A DNA stretch of 6,566 nucleotides. It comes from Gemmatimonadaceae bacterium (GTDB lineage Bacteria; Gemmatimonadota; Gemmatimonadetes; Gemmatimonadales; Gemmatimonadaceae). The DNA lies in NCBI GenBank assembly GCA_025357975.1, contig JANYKY010000036.1, positions 1 to 6,566 on the forward strand, in the 5' to 3' direction. Made by a program: the position numbers and the translations under genes. Each line of letters opens with the position of its first letter. The first letter of the stretch is position 1. Of the stretch, positions 1 through 5,694 are shown piece after piece. The notes under the pieces were generated by a model. It did not search any database, had not been told where the DNA came from, and saw nothing but the letters and a program-made list of their open reading frames with translations.

Positions 1-1
1 C

Positions 2-121
2 CCGGTTCTAAGGGTCACCGCCGTCGATGTCCCGCTTACCTATTCGCCGCCGCTTGAAGATTATGTTCTGCCTCAGACGGCGGACATCGTCAAAGCTGTT
101 CGGCGGCTTGCCGCTTACTGA
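2..121 (+). CDS. 2-oxoacid dehydrogenase E1 component, beta-type C-terminus (partial)
   Basis: This is the last 39 codons of a gene whose start lies before the window; it ends at TGA 119-121. The translated tail reads VTAVDVPLTYSPPLEDYVLP and then a basic helix ending in RRLAAY. The pattern D-V-P-x-x-Y-x-P-P-L-E followed by L-P-x-x-x-D-I-V is the usual end of E1 beta subunits of pyruvate and branched-chain 2-oxoacid dehydrogenases, where this domain helps form the E1 heterotetramer and contacts E2. The E2 gene 285 bp downstream supports the call. The complex oxidatively decarboxylates a 2-oxoacid and passes the acyl group to lipoyl-E2. The fragment cannot show which 2-oxoacid is used, or whether E1 alpha and beta are fused in one chain. 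The stop shares one base with the next start (TGATG). Confidence 0.85.
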   Translation, partial: PVLRVTAVDVPLTYSPPLEDYVLPQTADIVKAVRRLAAY

Positions 122-396
122 TGGCGGAGCCGGAAGAGAACGAGTACCGCATCAGCCGGCGCATTGGCATTGGTTGTGTAACAGTGATCGCTGGATTTTT
201 CAGCGGTGGGATGATCGGTGTTTTTATCGGCAAAGTGGTGGGCAGTTTCCGGGGATGTAATCCGGGGCCGGAGCTTCCTGCCTGCGATTGGCAGGTGTAT
301 GCGGGTATCGGTATGTTGATTGGGGTTGTGACGCTGCCGATTCTCGTACTGAATCGATTGATGCGCGGGACCCCGGCGGACAGCAAAAAGGAATGA
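121..396 (+). CDS. small two-helix membrane protein, unknown function
   Basis: This is a 91-residue protein that I do not recognise. It has two clear hydrophobic segments, at about residues 15-40 and 59-80. The first is rich in glycine (G16, G18, G25, G29, G30, G33, G37), as in tightly packed glycine-zipper helices. Both ends are charged: R10, R13 and R14 before helix 1, and R79, R82, K89 and K90 after helix 2. By the positive-inside rule both ends should be cytoplasmic, leaving a short outer loop. That loop holds C46 and C55, which could form a disulfide (inference). ATG 121 shares its A with the TGA of the E1 gene, so translation is probably coupled; there is no strong ribosome binding site of its own. 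It sits between E1 and E2 genes, where a membrane protein is not expected. The reading frame is well supported by this overlap and the clean spacing to E2. Confidence 0.72.
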   Translation: MAEPEENEYRISRRIGIGCVTVIAGFFSGGMIGVFIGKVVGSFRGCNPGPELPACDWQVYAGIGMLIGVVTLPILVLNRLMRGTPADSKKE

Positions 397-400
397 GGAG
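396..400 (+). promoter_or_regulatory. ribosome binding site deciding the GTG start of E2
   Basis: AGGAG lies six bases before GTG 407. It begins at the last base of the preceding TGA stop. It supports GTG 407 as the E2 start: the lipoyl domain begins at residue 2 and there is no closer ATG upstream in frame. Confidence 0.75.
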
Positions 401-406
401 ATAACG

Positions 407-1759
407 GTGGCGCTTGTAGACATCATCATGCCCCAGATGGGCGAATCGATCGCTGAAGGGACCTTGTCGAAGTGGCTGAAGAAAGTCGGCGACGAGGTAA
501 AGCGCGACGAGCCGATTTTCGAGATCTCGACGGACAAGGTCGATGCCGAAATTCCGTCTTCGTCGGCAGGTGTGATTGCGGAGATTCTGGTGAAGGAAGG
601 CGAGACGGTCGCAATTCAGACTGTTGTTGCGCGCCTCGAAACAGAGAAGGGCGCCGCGCTGCCCGCTGCTTCGGCGGTGTCTCCAAGCCCGGTTGCCGCT
701 CCAACTGCGGCAGTTCCGAGCGGGGGGCCCCCCCTTAAAAACGAATCTACTACGGCGCGCACGTCTGTATCCCACCAATCGCCCGCACCTGCATCTATTC
801 CTTCCCATTCCAACGGAAACAGCTTCGAAGAGCGCGTTCGAACCCGCTCCTCACCGCTCGTTCGTAAAATCGCGGCGGAGCATGGCGTGGATATCGCCGC
901 GATGCAGGGGAGTGGAATCGCTGGTCGGGTAACCAAGAAGGACATTCTTGGCTACATCGAATCCGCGCCGCAGCCATCACTGGCGCGCGGGGTGTCCATG
1001 CACGCGCCGGGGGGAATGCAGGACGATCACGGGCCGCTTCCTCAGCCGTGGCCGGGCGACAGAGTCGAAACCATGTCCAAGATGCGCGCGCTCATCAGCG
1101 AGCACATGAGCACGTCGCGCCGCACCTCGGCTCACGTGACCTCGTTTATGGAGATCGATCTCACGAGAGTCGCGAAAATCCGCGCAGCAAAACGCGCAGA
1201 TTTCGAAGCCTCGACTGGCCAGAAGCTTACCTATCTGCCGTTCATCATCTCGAGCGTCGTAAAAGGGATTCAGGCATTCCCGATCATGAACTCATCGGTC
1301 GCGGGCCGCGACGTTATCTATCGCAAACCGATCAATATCGGCATCGCCGTCGCGCTCGACTGGGGGCTCATCGTTCCCGTTATCAAGAGCGCCGAAAATC
1401 TTTCGCTCGGTGGAATCACGCGGGCGCTCAATGATCTGGCGGCGCGTGCCAGGGCAAAGAGATTATCGCCCGAAGAAGTGCAGGAGGGGACGTTTACGAT
1501 CACGAACCCCGGTGTTTTTGGATCGTTGATGGGTACGCCTATCATCAACCAGCCCCAGGTCGCGATCATGGGCATCGGGACGATTGAGAAACGCCCGAAG
1601 GTCATCGCCGGCGCGGACGGCGAAGACACCATCGCAATTCGAACCTGCTCGTACTTCTCGATCTCCTTCGATCACCGAGTGATCGACGGAGCCGTTGCGG
1701 ATCAGTTCCTCGCATTCGTCAAGAAAACGATCGAGGAATTTCCTGAAAGTGCAGTCTGA
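407..1759 (+). CDS. dihydrolipoamide acyltransferase (E2) of a 2-oxoacid dehydrogenase complex
   Basis: This is a complete 450-residue E2 core enzyme, of normal length for a single-lipoyl form. Residues 1-78 are a lipoyl domain with the lipoylated lysine K44 in the motif EISTDKVDAEIP. Residues 80-145 are an Ala/Pro/Ser-rich flexible linker. Residues 148-184 are the peripheral-subunit-binding domain that holds E3 or E1 (SPLVRKIAAEHGVD, then GSGIAGRVTKKDI). Residues 218-447 are the catalytic acyltransferase domain, with TNPGVFGS, the PIINQPQVAIMGIG strand and the active-site motif HRVIDG (H423, D427). It moves the acyl group from lipoyl to CoA in the cytoplasm. The upstream E1 gene fits. The substrate (pyruvate, branched-chain 2-oxoacid or 2-oxoglutarate) cannot be fixed from sequence alone; a pyruvate or branched-chain type seems likelier because the E1 partner is of the alpha/beta type. 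The start is GTG with a good ribosome binding site. Confidence 0.95.
   Translation: MALVDIIMPQMGESIAEGTLSKWLKKVGDEVKRDEPIFEISTDKVDAEIPSSSAGVIAEILVKEGETVAIQTVVARLETEKGAALPAASAVSPSPVAAPTAAVPSGGPPLKNESTTARTSVSHQSPAPASIPSHSNGNSFEERVRTRSSPLVRKIAAEHGVDIAAMQGSGIAGRVTKKDILGYIESAPQPSLARGVSMHAPGGMQDDHGPLPQPWPGDRVETMSKMRALISEHMSTSRRTSAHVTSFMEIDLTRVAKIRAAKRADFEASTGQKLTYLPFIISSVVKGIQAFPIMNSSVAGRDVIYRKPINIGIAVALDWGLIVPVIKSAENLSLGGITRALNDLAARARAKRLSPEEVQEGTFTITNPGVFGSLMGTPIINQPQVAIMGIGTIEKRPKVIAGADGEDTIAIRTCSYFSISFDHRVIDGAVADQFLAFVKKTIEEFPESAV
722..734 (+). repeat. G6C7 homopolymer tract in the E2 linker
   Basis: Six G are followed directly by seven C, within codons GGG GGG CCC CCC CTT (Gly-Gly-Pro-Pro-Leu) of the interdomain linker. 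The E2 frame is open and meaningful on both sides, so the tract length is right modulo three. A loss of one base, or a -1 slip, brings TAA at 736-738 into frame at once. The tract is self-complementary but has no loop, so it cannot fold as a simple hairpin. Confidence 0.85.
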
Positions 1760-1760
1760 C

Positions 1761-2021
1761 ATGGCACGCGCAATGACCATTCAGAGAACGACCGTCACGG
1801 CTTCAGAACGTGCCAACTACTTTGCTCGCGTCAAAGCATGCCAGAGTCATTATAGTGCGGCCAATTGCCGTTTCCACGTTTTCGAAGAGACGTCGCTGCC
1901 AGGCGCTTTCATCGAGTTTACAGAAGCGGATGATCCGACCACGCTGACTGTCGCCCACGCGAATTCGCCGTACCGCATTCTCGATCCGGCGCGCATCTAT
2001 CACGAAACGGAGATCGGCTGA
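1761..2021 (+). CDS. conserved-looking small protein, unknown function (86 aa)
   Basis: This is an 86-residue soluble protein that I do not recognise. It has no membrane segment or signal peptide. The first dozen residues are polar. Next comes a likely amphipathic helix (SERANYFARVKACQSHYSAA), then strand-like stretches containing FHVFEE and AFIEFTEA, and finally an extended, Tyr-rich tail (SPYRILDP, IYHETEIG). The helix followed by paired strands would suit a small alpha/beta fold such as a ferredoxin-like dimer, but this is only a guess. The chosen start, ATG 1761, lies one base after the E2 stop; ATG 1773 is possible and would remove four residues. Neither has a strong ribosome binding site, so coupling to E2 translation is likely. 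The open frame extends upstream into E2 but is not needed. Base composition matches its neighbours. Confidence 0.7.
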   Translation: MARAMTIQRTTVTASERANYFARVKACQSHYSAANCRFHVFEETSLPGAFIEFTEADDPTTLTVAHANSPYRILDPARIYHETEIG

Positions 2022-2022
2022 C

Positions 2023-2289
2023 ATGCCGGCGAGAAAAATCATTGTCGACGGGCTCGACTGGACTGTCACGCCGTCGGGGTACATAACGCAGTACGATCAG
2101 GATGAATTCGGTCTTTTCTTTACGAAGGGAGAGGGCGACTCGCGCGAAGTGCGGGTGACCCGTTACTCGCCCCAGGGCTCACGCTCGCGGTCGCAATCAT
2201 TCGCCGAGCTTAGCGAGGATCGACTCGTATCGCTCTTCGCGCAGTCGCAGCCGAGCTTCACTTCGCCCGAGGCCGGCTACAGTAAGTGA
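2023..2289 (+). CDS. conserved-looking small protein, unknown function (88 aa)
   Basis: This is an 88-residue soluble protein that I do not recognise. It starts with VDGLDWTVTPSGYITQYDQD, then an FGLFFTKG strand, a basic strand (REVRVTRYSPQGSRSRSQ) and an acidic helix ending in LVSLFAQSQPSF. The alternation of short strands with a final helix suggests a compact beta-rich domain, and the Arg/Ser-rich middle could contact nucleic acid or a phosphate (speculation). ATG 2023 follows the previous TGA by one base and has GGAG at 2009-2012, ten bases ahead. Its stop overlaps the GTG start of the PHP gene. With its upstream partner of similar size, it forms a pair of unknown small genes between E2 and the PHP phosphatase. 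Nothing in the sequence ties it to either enzyme. Confidence 0.72.
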   Translation: MPARKIIVDGLDWTVTPSGYITQYDQDEFGLFFTKGEGDSREVRVTRYSPQGSRSRSQSFAELSEDRLVSLFAQSQPSFTSPEAGYSK

Positions 2290-3152
2290 CGTCGCCTCGT
2301 GCGGCCGGCGCGCCGTCTGCCGAGGTTGACCTGCACATGCATTCGTCTGCTTCAGATGGCGCACTCCCACCGCCTGAAGTTGTTGCTGCCGCTCACGCCG
2401 CCGGGCTTCAGGCGATAGCGCTCACGGATCATGACACGATGGACGGGCTGGCAGATGCGATCAGCGCTGCGCACTCCGTGGGTATGCGAGTCGTGCGCGG
2501 TGTGGAGTTGAGCGCACACGACGGCTCGGAAGAAATTCACTTGCTCGCCCTTCACGTTTCTGATCCGGCTCCGCTGGAGCTGCGGCTGTCTGCATTTCGC
2601 GATGCGAGAAAGATCCGTGCGGCGCAAATAGTGGAGAAGCTCAATCGCATCGGAATCGTGATCAGCATGGAAGAGGTCCTCGTGGAATCTGCGGGGGGTG
2701 CAGTCGGGCGTCCTCACGTCGCGCGAGCGATGATCAAGACTGGAAAGGTCCGAGATTCGCGCGAGGCGTTTGACCGTTACCTCGGAGAGGGCAAGCCAGG
2801 CTTTGTTGCAAAGGAGAGGCTCGAGATTCGCGAAGCGATCGAGATTACGCATGCTGCGGGAGCGCTGGCGATCTGGGCGCATCCCGGACCAGAAGGACGC
2901 CGTGCCCGGCTCGAACCGCTAGTCGCGATGGGACTCGATGGTATTGAAGTGAAGCATCCCAGCCACAATCAGGAGGACGTCCTTCGCCTCTTGGCTTTGG
3001 CCGATTTCTTCCACCTGCTTTACAGTGGTGGATCCGACTGGCACGGTGCGCCCACAGGAGTGAGAAAGATTGGGGGCATGCACGTGCCGTCGTCGTGGCT
3101 AGACCGCCAGGATGAGGCGGTTTCGAAACGCAAAGCCGCGCCAATCGCATGA
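2286..3152 (+). CDS. PHP-domain phosphoesterase (YciV / 3',5'-nucleoside bisphosphate phosphatase type)
   Basis: This is a 288-residue PHP-family enzyme, about the length of E. coli YciV (RNase AM). The metal-binding motifs are all present: DLHMHSSASDG (H17, H19, D24), TDHDTMDG (D48, H49), GVELSA (E74), GRPHVA (H144), IWAHPG (H199) and GGSDWHG (D251, H253). The residue 100-185 region matches the small insertion domain of this subfamily rather than histidinol phosphatase or the polymerase PHP domain. Known members use a multi-metal centre to hydrolyse 3',5'-bisphosphonucleotides such as pAp, or trim RNA 5' ends; which applies here is not visible. The GTG start at 2286 overlaps the previous TGA by three bases (GTGA), and GAGG at 2269-2272 may serve as binding site. 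The next in-frame Met (M18) lies inside the first metal motif, so a later start is excluded. Confidence 0.9.
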   Translation: MTSPRAAGAPSAEVDLHMHSSASDGALPPPEVVAAAHAAGLQAIALTDHDTMDGLADAISAAHSVGMRVVRGVELSAHDGSEEIHLLALHVSDPAPLELRLSAFRDARKIRAAQIVEKLNRIGIVISMEEVLVESAGGAVGRPHVARAMIKTGKVRDSREAFDRYLGEGKPGFVAKERLEIREAIEITHAAGALAIWAHPGPEGRRARLEPLVAMGLDGIEVKHPSHNQEDVLRLLALADFFHLLYSGGSDWHGAPTGVRKIGGMHVPSSWLDRQDEAVSKRKAAPIA

Positions 3153-3877
3153 CCGCCGAGAGAAAAGTTGCGCTCGTAACCGGTGCGGGTCATCGCGTTG
3201 GAAAGGAGTTCGCGATCGCGCTTGGCAAGCGCGGTTACGACATTGCCGTGCACTTCCACTCTGCGAGTAGGCAGTCCGCGGAGACCGTGCGGACGATATC
3301 TGCTGGCGGCGTGCGCGCAGAATCCTTCGAGCAGGATCTCGTCTCAGCCGAAGGCCCAGCGCTCCTGGTTCAATCAGTTATCGACCGGATGTCTCGGATC
3401 GATGTAGTCATTAACTCGGCTGCGGTGATGAAGAGGACGCCGGTCGACGAAGTCACAGTCGAGCAATGGGATGACATTTTTGCATTGAACCTGCGTGCGC
3501 CATTCTTTATTGCTCGAGCTGCGGCGAGTGCCATGACGTCAGGAGGTGTGATCATCAACATCTCGGACCTCGCCGCCTTCGAAACCTGGCCGGCTTACAT
3601 CCCCCATGCGATTTCGAAAGCAGGCGTGGTGAAGATGACTGAGTCCCTCGCCAAGGTTTTTGCGCCGAAGATCAGGGTCAACGCGATCGCTCCGGGTGCG
3701 ATTCTACTTCCGGATGATTGGGACAAAGACCAGGCGGAACGATTTGCAGCGACTACGCCGCTGCAGCGAATTGGAGATCCATCCGATGCGGTTGCTGCGA
3801 TGCTTTACCTGCTCGACGCAGAGTTCGTGACCGGCGAAACCATCGTAGTCGATGGCGGGCGACGCATTCGCAGCTGA
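3149..3877 (+). CDS. short-chain dehydrogenase, pteridine reductase (PTR1/FolM)-like
   Basis: This is a complete 242-residue classical-length SDR. The cofactor motif is TGAGHRVGK (residues 11-19) rather than TGxxxGIG; Arg at this place, with the HFHS segment (H35-S38), matches NADPH-binding pteridine reductases. Further SDR marks are N89 (NSAA), N114 (NLRAPF), VNAIAPGAI and the C-terminal VTGETIVVDGG. In the active site D140 lies where PTR1 has its catalytic Asp, Y150 matches a second conserved Tyr, and K157 is kept. The catalytic Tyr position, four before the Lys, is H153. Pteridine reductases reduce dihydrobiopterin or dihydrofolate with NADPH. The His raises doubt about normal activity, so the substrate is uncertain. 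ATG 3149 overlaps the PHP stop (ATGA) and has no clear ribosome binding site of its own. It could instead be an SDR of another, unnamed reductase group. Confidence 0.85.
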   Translation: MTAERKVALVTGAGHRVGKEFAIALGKRGYDIAVHFHSASRQSAETVRTISAGGVRAESFEQDLVSAEGPALLVQSVIDRMSRIDVVINSAAVMKRTPVDEVTVEQWDDIFALNLRAPFFIARAAASAMTSGGVIINISDLAAFETWPAYIPHAISKAGVVKMTESLAKVFAPKIRVNAIAPGAILLPDDWDKDQAERFAATTPLQRIGDPSDAVAAMLYLLDAEFVTGETIVVDGGRRIRS

Positions 3878-4646
3878 TACGGTCGCTGCGGCGGCCGCAT
3901 CTTATGGGACGATTGTGGTTGTCGGCGGCGGGTGCTACGGATCGTATTACGTTCGCCAGTTGAGCCGGGCGAATCGCGCTGGAGCAATTACATGGGACCG
4001 TCTAATTGTCGTCGACAAGGCGCCGGATTGCATGGTGGCGTCCAGCGGTGAATTGTCCGGTCAGAGACTTATTTCCCGTGAGCCGATTCTGGTTGTAGCC
4101 GAGTGGACGTCATTCTTCGATGGATATCTTTCGAAGTGGCCGTTATCGGCTGAAAGCAAGCCCATCGACGCGATCGTGCCATCGCCCCTAATGCCCCACC
4201 TGCTGTATGAATGGGTGCGCGACCGTGCTCGGCGAAGATGGCCTGGCAGGGAAGTAAGCACCCGGCCGCTCGACGCAAAACCTGGCACTCCGTGGGAAAG
4301 TTCGGCGCCGGACGGGACACATTACGCGAGCTTTGCCACCTGGACCTGTCCGATAAATTGTATCGAGCCGGAGCTCTGTCCCCACACGCGGGCGGAGCGA
4401 ACGTGGACAATGCCTGTTGCGATGCAGGACTTCGTGGATGCTGCTGCGAGTCGCGGCCGGGTGATCGAGGGGCCGCTCGTTTTTCACTGCACTCACCGAG
4501 CGTATGGAGTCGGCATGATCCCGGTAGAGTCCGTCGTTCGCGCAGACAGCTTTGTTGAAAAGGTCGCTGCGGAAAGTGCGGCCGAGGTGCTGATTGCGAC
4601 GGTTTCGCATTGCCACGGGGCAATGAACCTTCTTTCGATTCGCTGA
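3852..4646 (+). CDS. Rossmann-like nucleotide-binding protein with CX3CX5C motif, unknown function
   Basis: This is a 264-residue soluble protein that I cannot assign to a named family. Residues 19-56 form a dinucleotide-binding unit: a hydrophobic strand TIVVVGGGCYGS (G25, G27, G30), a helix, and strand LIVVD ending in acidic D55, as expected for NAD or FAD binding. The middle is Trp- and Pro-rich. Residues 166-176 hold CPINCIEPELC, a CX3CX5C motif, followed by P177 and H178. Later come HCTHR (212-216) and SHCHGAMNLL (252-261). Such Cys/His clusters could bind an iron-sulfur cluster or zinc (inference). ATG 3852 overlaps the SDR gene by 26 bases and is the only ATG before the Rossmann strand; no good binding site is visible, and residues 1-17 are Ala-rich, so the exact start is uncertain. 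The preceding reductase and the following thioredoxin reductase suggest a redox role, but weakly. Confidence 0.75.
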   Translation: MAGDAFAADTVAAAAASYGTIVVVGGGCYGSYYVRQLSRANRAGAITWDRLIVVDKAPDCMVASSGELSGQRLISREPILVVAEWTSFFDGYLSKWPLSAESKPIDAIVPSPLMPHLLYEWVRDRARRRWPGREVSTRPLDAKPGTPWESSAPDGTHYASFATWTCPINCIEPELCPHTRAERTWTMPVAMQDFVDAAASRGRVIEGPLVFHCTHRAYGVGMIPVESVVRADSFVEKVAAESAAEVLIATVSHCHGAMNLLSIR

Positions 4647-4707
4647 CAGGCCTTGCCTTGTGAATTAGGATTCAGCAGCGCAGTTAACACTAAACCCGAG
4701 TTCGAAA
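4647..4707 (+). promoter_or_regulatory. only intergenic gap; possible weak promoter for trxB
   Basis: This 61-bp gap is the only spacing longer than 16 bp in the window, so a promoter for the trxB group would most likely sit here. It is more A/T-rich than the coding sequence around it. TTGCCT (4653-4658) and TTGTGA (4658-4663) resemble -35 boxes, and TTAACACTAA (4684-4693) resembles a -10 region, but no pair has a good 16-18 bp spacing. I see no convincing terminator or operator, only a 4-bp inverted repeat (AGGC/GCCT, 4648-4658). Confidence 0.3.
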
Positions 4708-5694
4708 TTGCCAGAAAGTCGCGACTATGATGTGATAATCGTGGGCGCCGGTCCAGCAGGAATGACAGCGGCGATGTACGCCGGTCGTTCCATGCTGAAA
4801 ACCGTCGTTCTCGAGCGCGGCGCGTCTGGCGGCGAGCTTCTCAATACCGAGATCATCGAGGACTATCCGGGCTTCGAGCATATCGAAGGTTGGGACCTCG
4901 CACAGAAATTCGAGAGCCATGCGAAGAAATTCGGCGCCGAATTTCACCAGGAAACAGTGATCACGCTTGAGAAGATGCCGGACAAGATGTTTCACGCGAC
5001 AACCGACAACGGCGTCGTGTATCGGGCGAAGACTGCAATCATCACATCAGGTGGGACGCCAATAAAACTCGGCGTGCCCGGTGAAATGGAATACGCCGGG
5101 AAGGGTGTGAGTTACTGCGCGATCTGTGATGGCGCTTTCTTCAAGCAGCACATCGTCGCGGTAGTGGGTGGAGGCGACGCCGCAGTGGAGGAAGCCGACT
5201 TTCTGACGAGATACGCAGCGAAGGTTTACCTCATTCATCGTCGCGACGAATTTCGCGCATCAAAGATTCTTCAGAACCGCTTGTTCGAGAATCCCAAGAT
5301 CGAAGTAATCTGGAATACGGTCGTAGACAGGGTTGAAGCGGATGCGCAGGGTCTCGTGAACAATCTCCACCTGAGAGACGTCAACACCCACGCAACGCGA
5401 GACCTGGCTGCCACGGGGATTTTTATTTTTGTCGGGTTCCGGCCGAATACAGGAATCATCGAAGGTCATGTCGATCACGACGACATGGGATACCTGCGTA
5501 CCGACATGAACATGGAAACTTCCATAAAAGGCCTGTTCGCGGCTGGTGATGTGCGTGTACAACTGACTCGCCAGGTTACGACTGCCGCTGGGGACGGAAC
5601 AACAGCAGCGATTGCCGCCGAAAAATATCTTGCGGCGATGCGGTCGGCGGGTGACGAGCCTGCGATCGTTGCAACCGGAGGATACGCCGTTTGA
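4708..5694 (+). CDS. trxB: thioredoxin reductase (NADPH)
   Basis: This is a complete 328-residue low-molecular-weight thioredoxin reductase, which passes electrons from NADPH through FAD and a redox disulfide to thioredoxin in the cytoplasm. It has the FAD motif GAGPAG (residues 13-18), the substrate-facing GGELLNTEIIEDYPGF stretch, the redox-active CAICDG (C137, C140), the NADPH motif GGGDAAVEEA (154-163), HRRDEFRAS (177-185) with the arginines that read the NADPH phosphate, and the second FAD motif GLFAAGDV (275-282). The C-terminus carries about 20 residues beyond the last common helix. The start is TTG 4708. No in-frame ATG lies between the upstream TAG (4666-4668) and the FAD motif, and only a weak GAG lies ahead. 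It overlaps the next gene by four bases, so the two are probably cotranslated. NADPH-dependent ferredoxin reductases are related but lack the CxxC. Confidence 0.96.
   Translation: MPESRDYDVIIVGAGPAGMTAAMYAGRSMLKTVVLERGASGGELLNTEIIEDYPGFEHIEGWDLAQKFESHAKKFGAEFHQETVITLEKMPDKMFHATTDNGVVYRAKTAIITSGGTPIKLGVPGEMEYAGKGVSYCAICDGAFFKQHIVAVVGGGDAAVEEADFLTRYAAKVYLIHRRDEFRASKILQNRLFENPKIEVIWNTVVDRVEADAQGLVNNLHLRDVNTHATRDLAATGIFIFVGFRPNTGIIEGHVDHDDMGYLRTDMNMETSIKGLFAAGDVRVQLTRQVTTAAGDGTTAAIAAEKYLAAMRSAGDEPAIVATGGYAV
5677..5681 (+). promoter_or_regulatory. ribosome binding site deciding the TTG start of the MBL-fold gene
   Basis: GGAGG near the end of trxB lies nine bases before TTG 5691, and 15 before the alternative GTG 5697. 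The spacing favours TTG 5691, which overlaps the trxB stop as TTGA. Confidence 0.65.

Noticed and set aside
737..743. AAAAAAC-like slippery heptamer after the G6C7 tract
   Set aside because: Only five A precede C, and the zero frame reads CTT AAA AAC, so the P-site tRNA would mispair on TAA after a -1 slip; it is not a classical slippery site.
224..808. Long open frame of 194 codons on the - strand across the membrane protein and E2 start
   Set aside because: It lies opposite well-supported genes, is Arg-rich and low in recognisable motifs, and is a usual shadow of GC-rich coding sequence.
2352..2882. Open frame of 176 codons on the - strand inside the PHP gene
   Set aside because: The + strand has all PHP metal motifs; the reverse translation is Arg/Ser-rich and shows no family pattern.
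4648..4658. AGGC/GCCT inverted repeat just after the Rossmann-like gene as a terminator
   Set aside because: The stem is only 4 bp with a 3-base loop and no T-run follows, so it is too weak to be a terminator.
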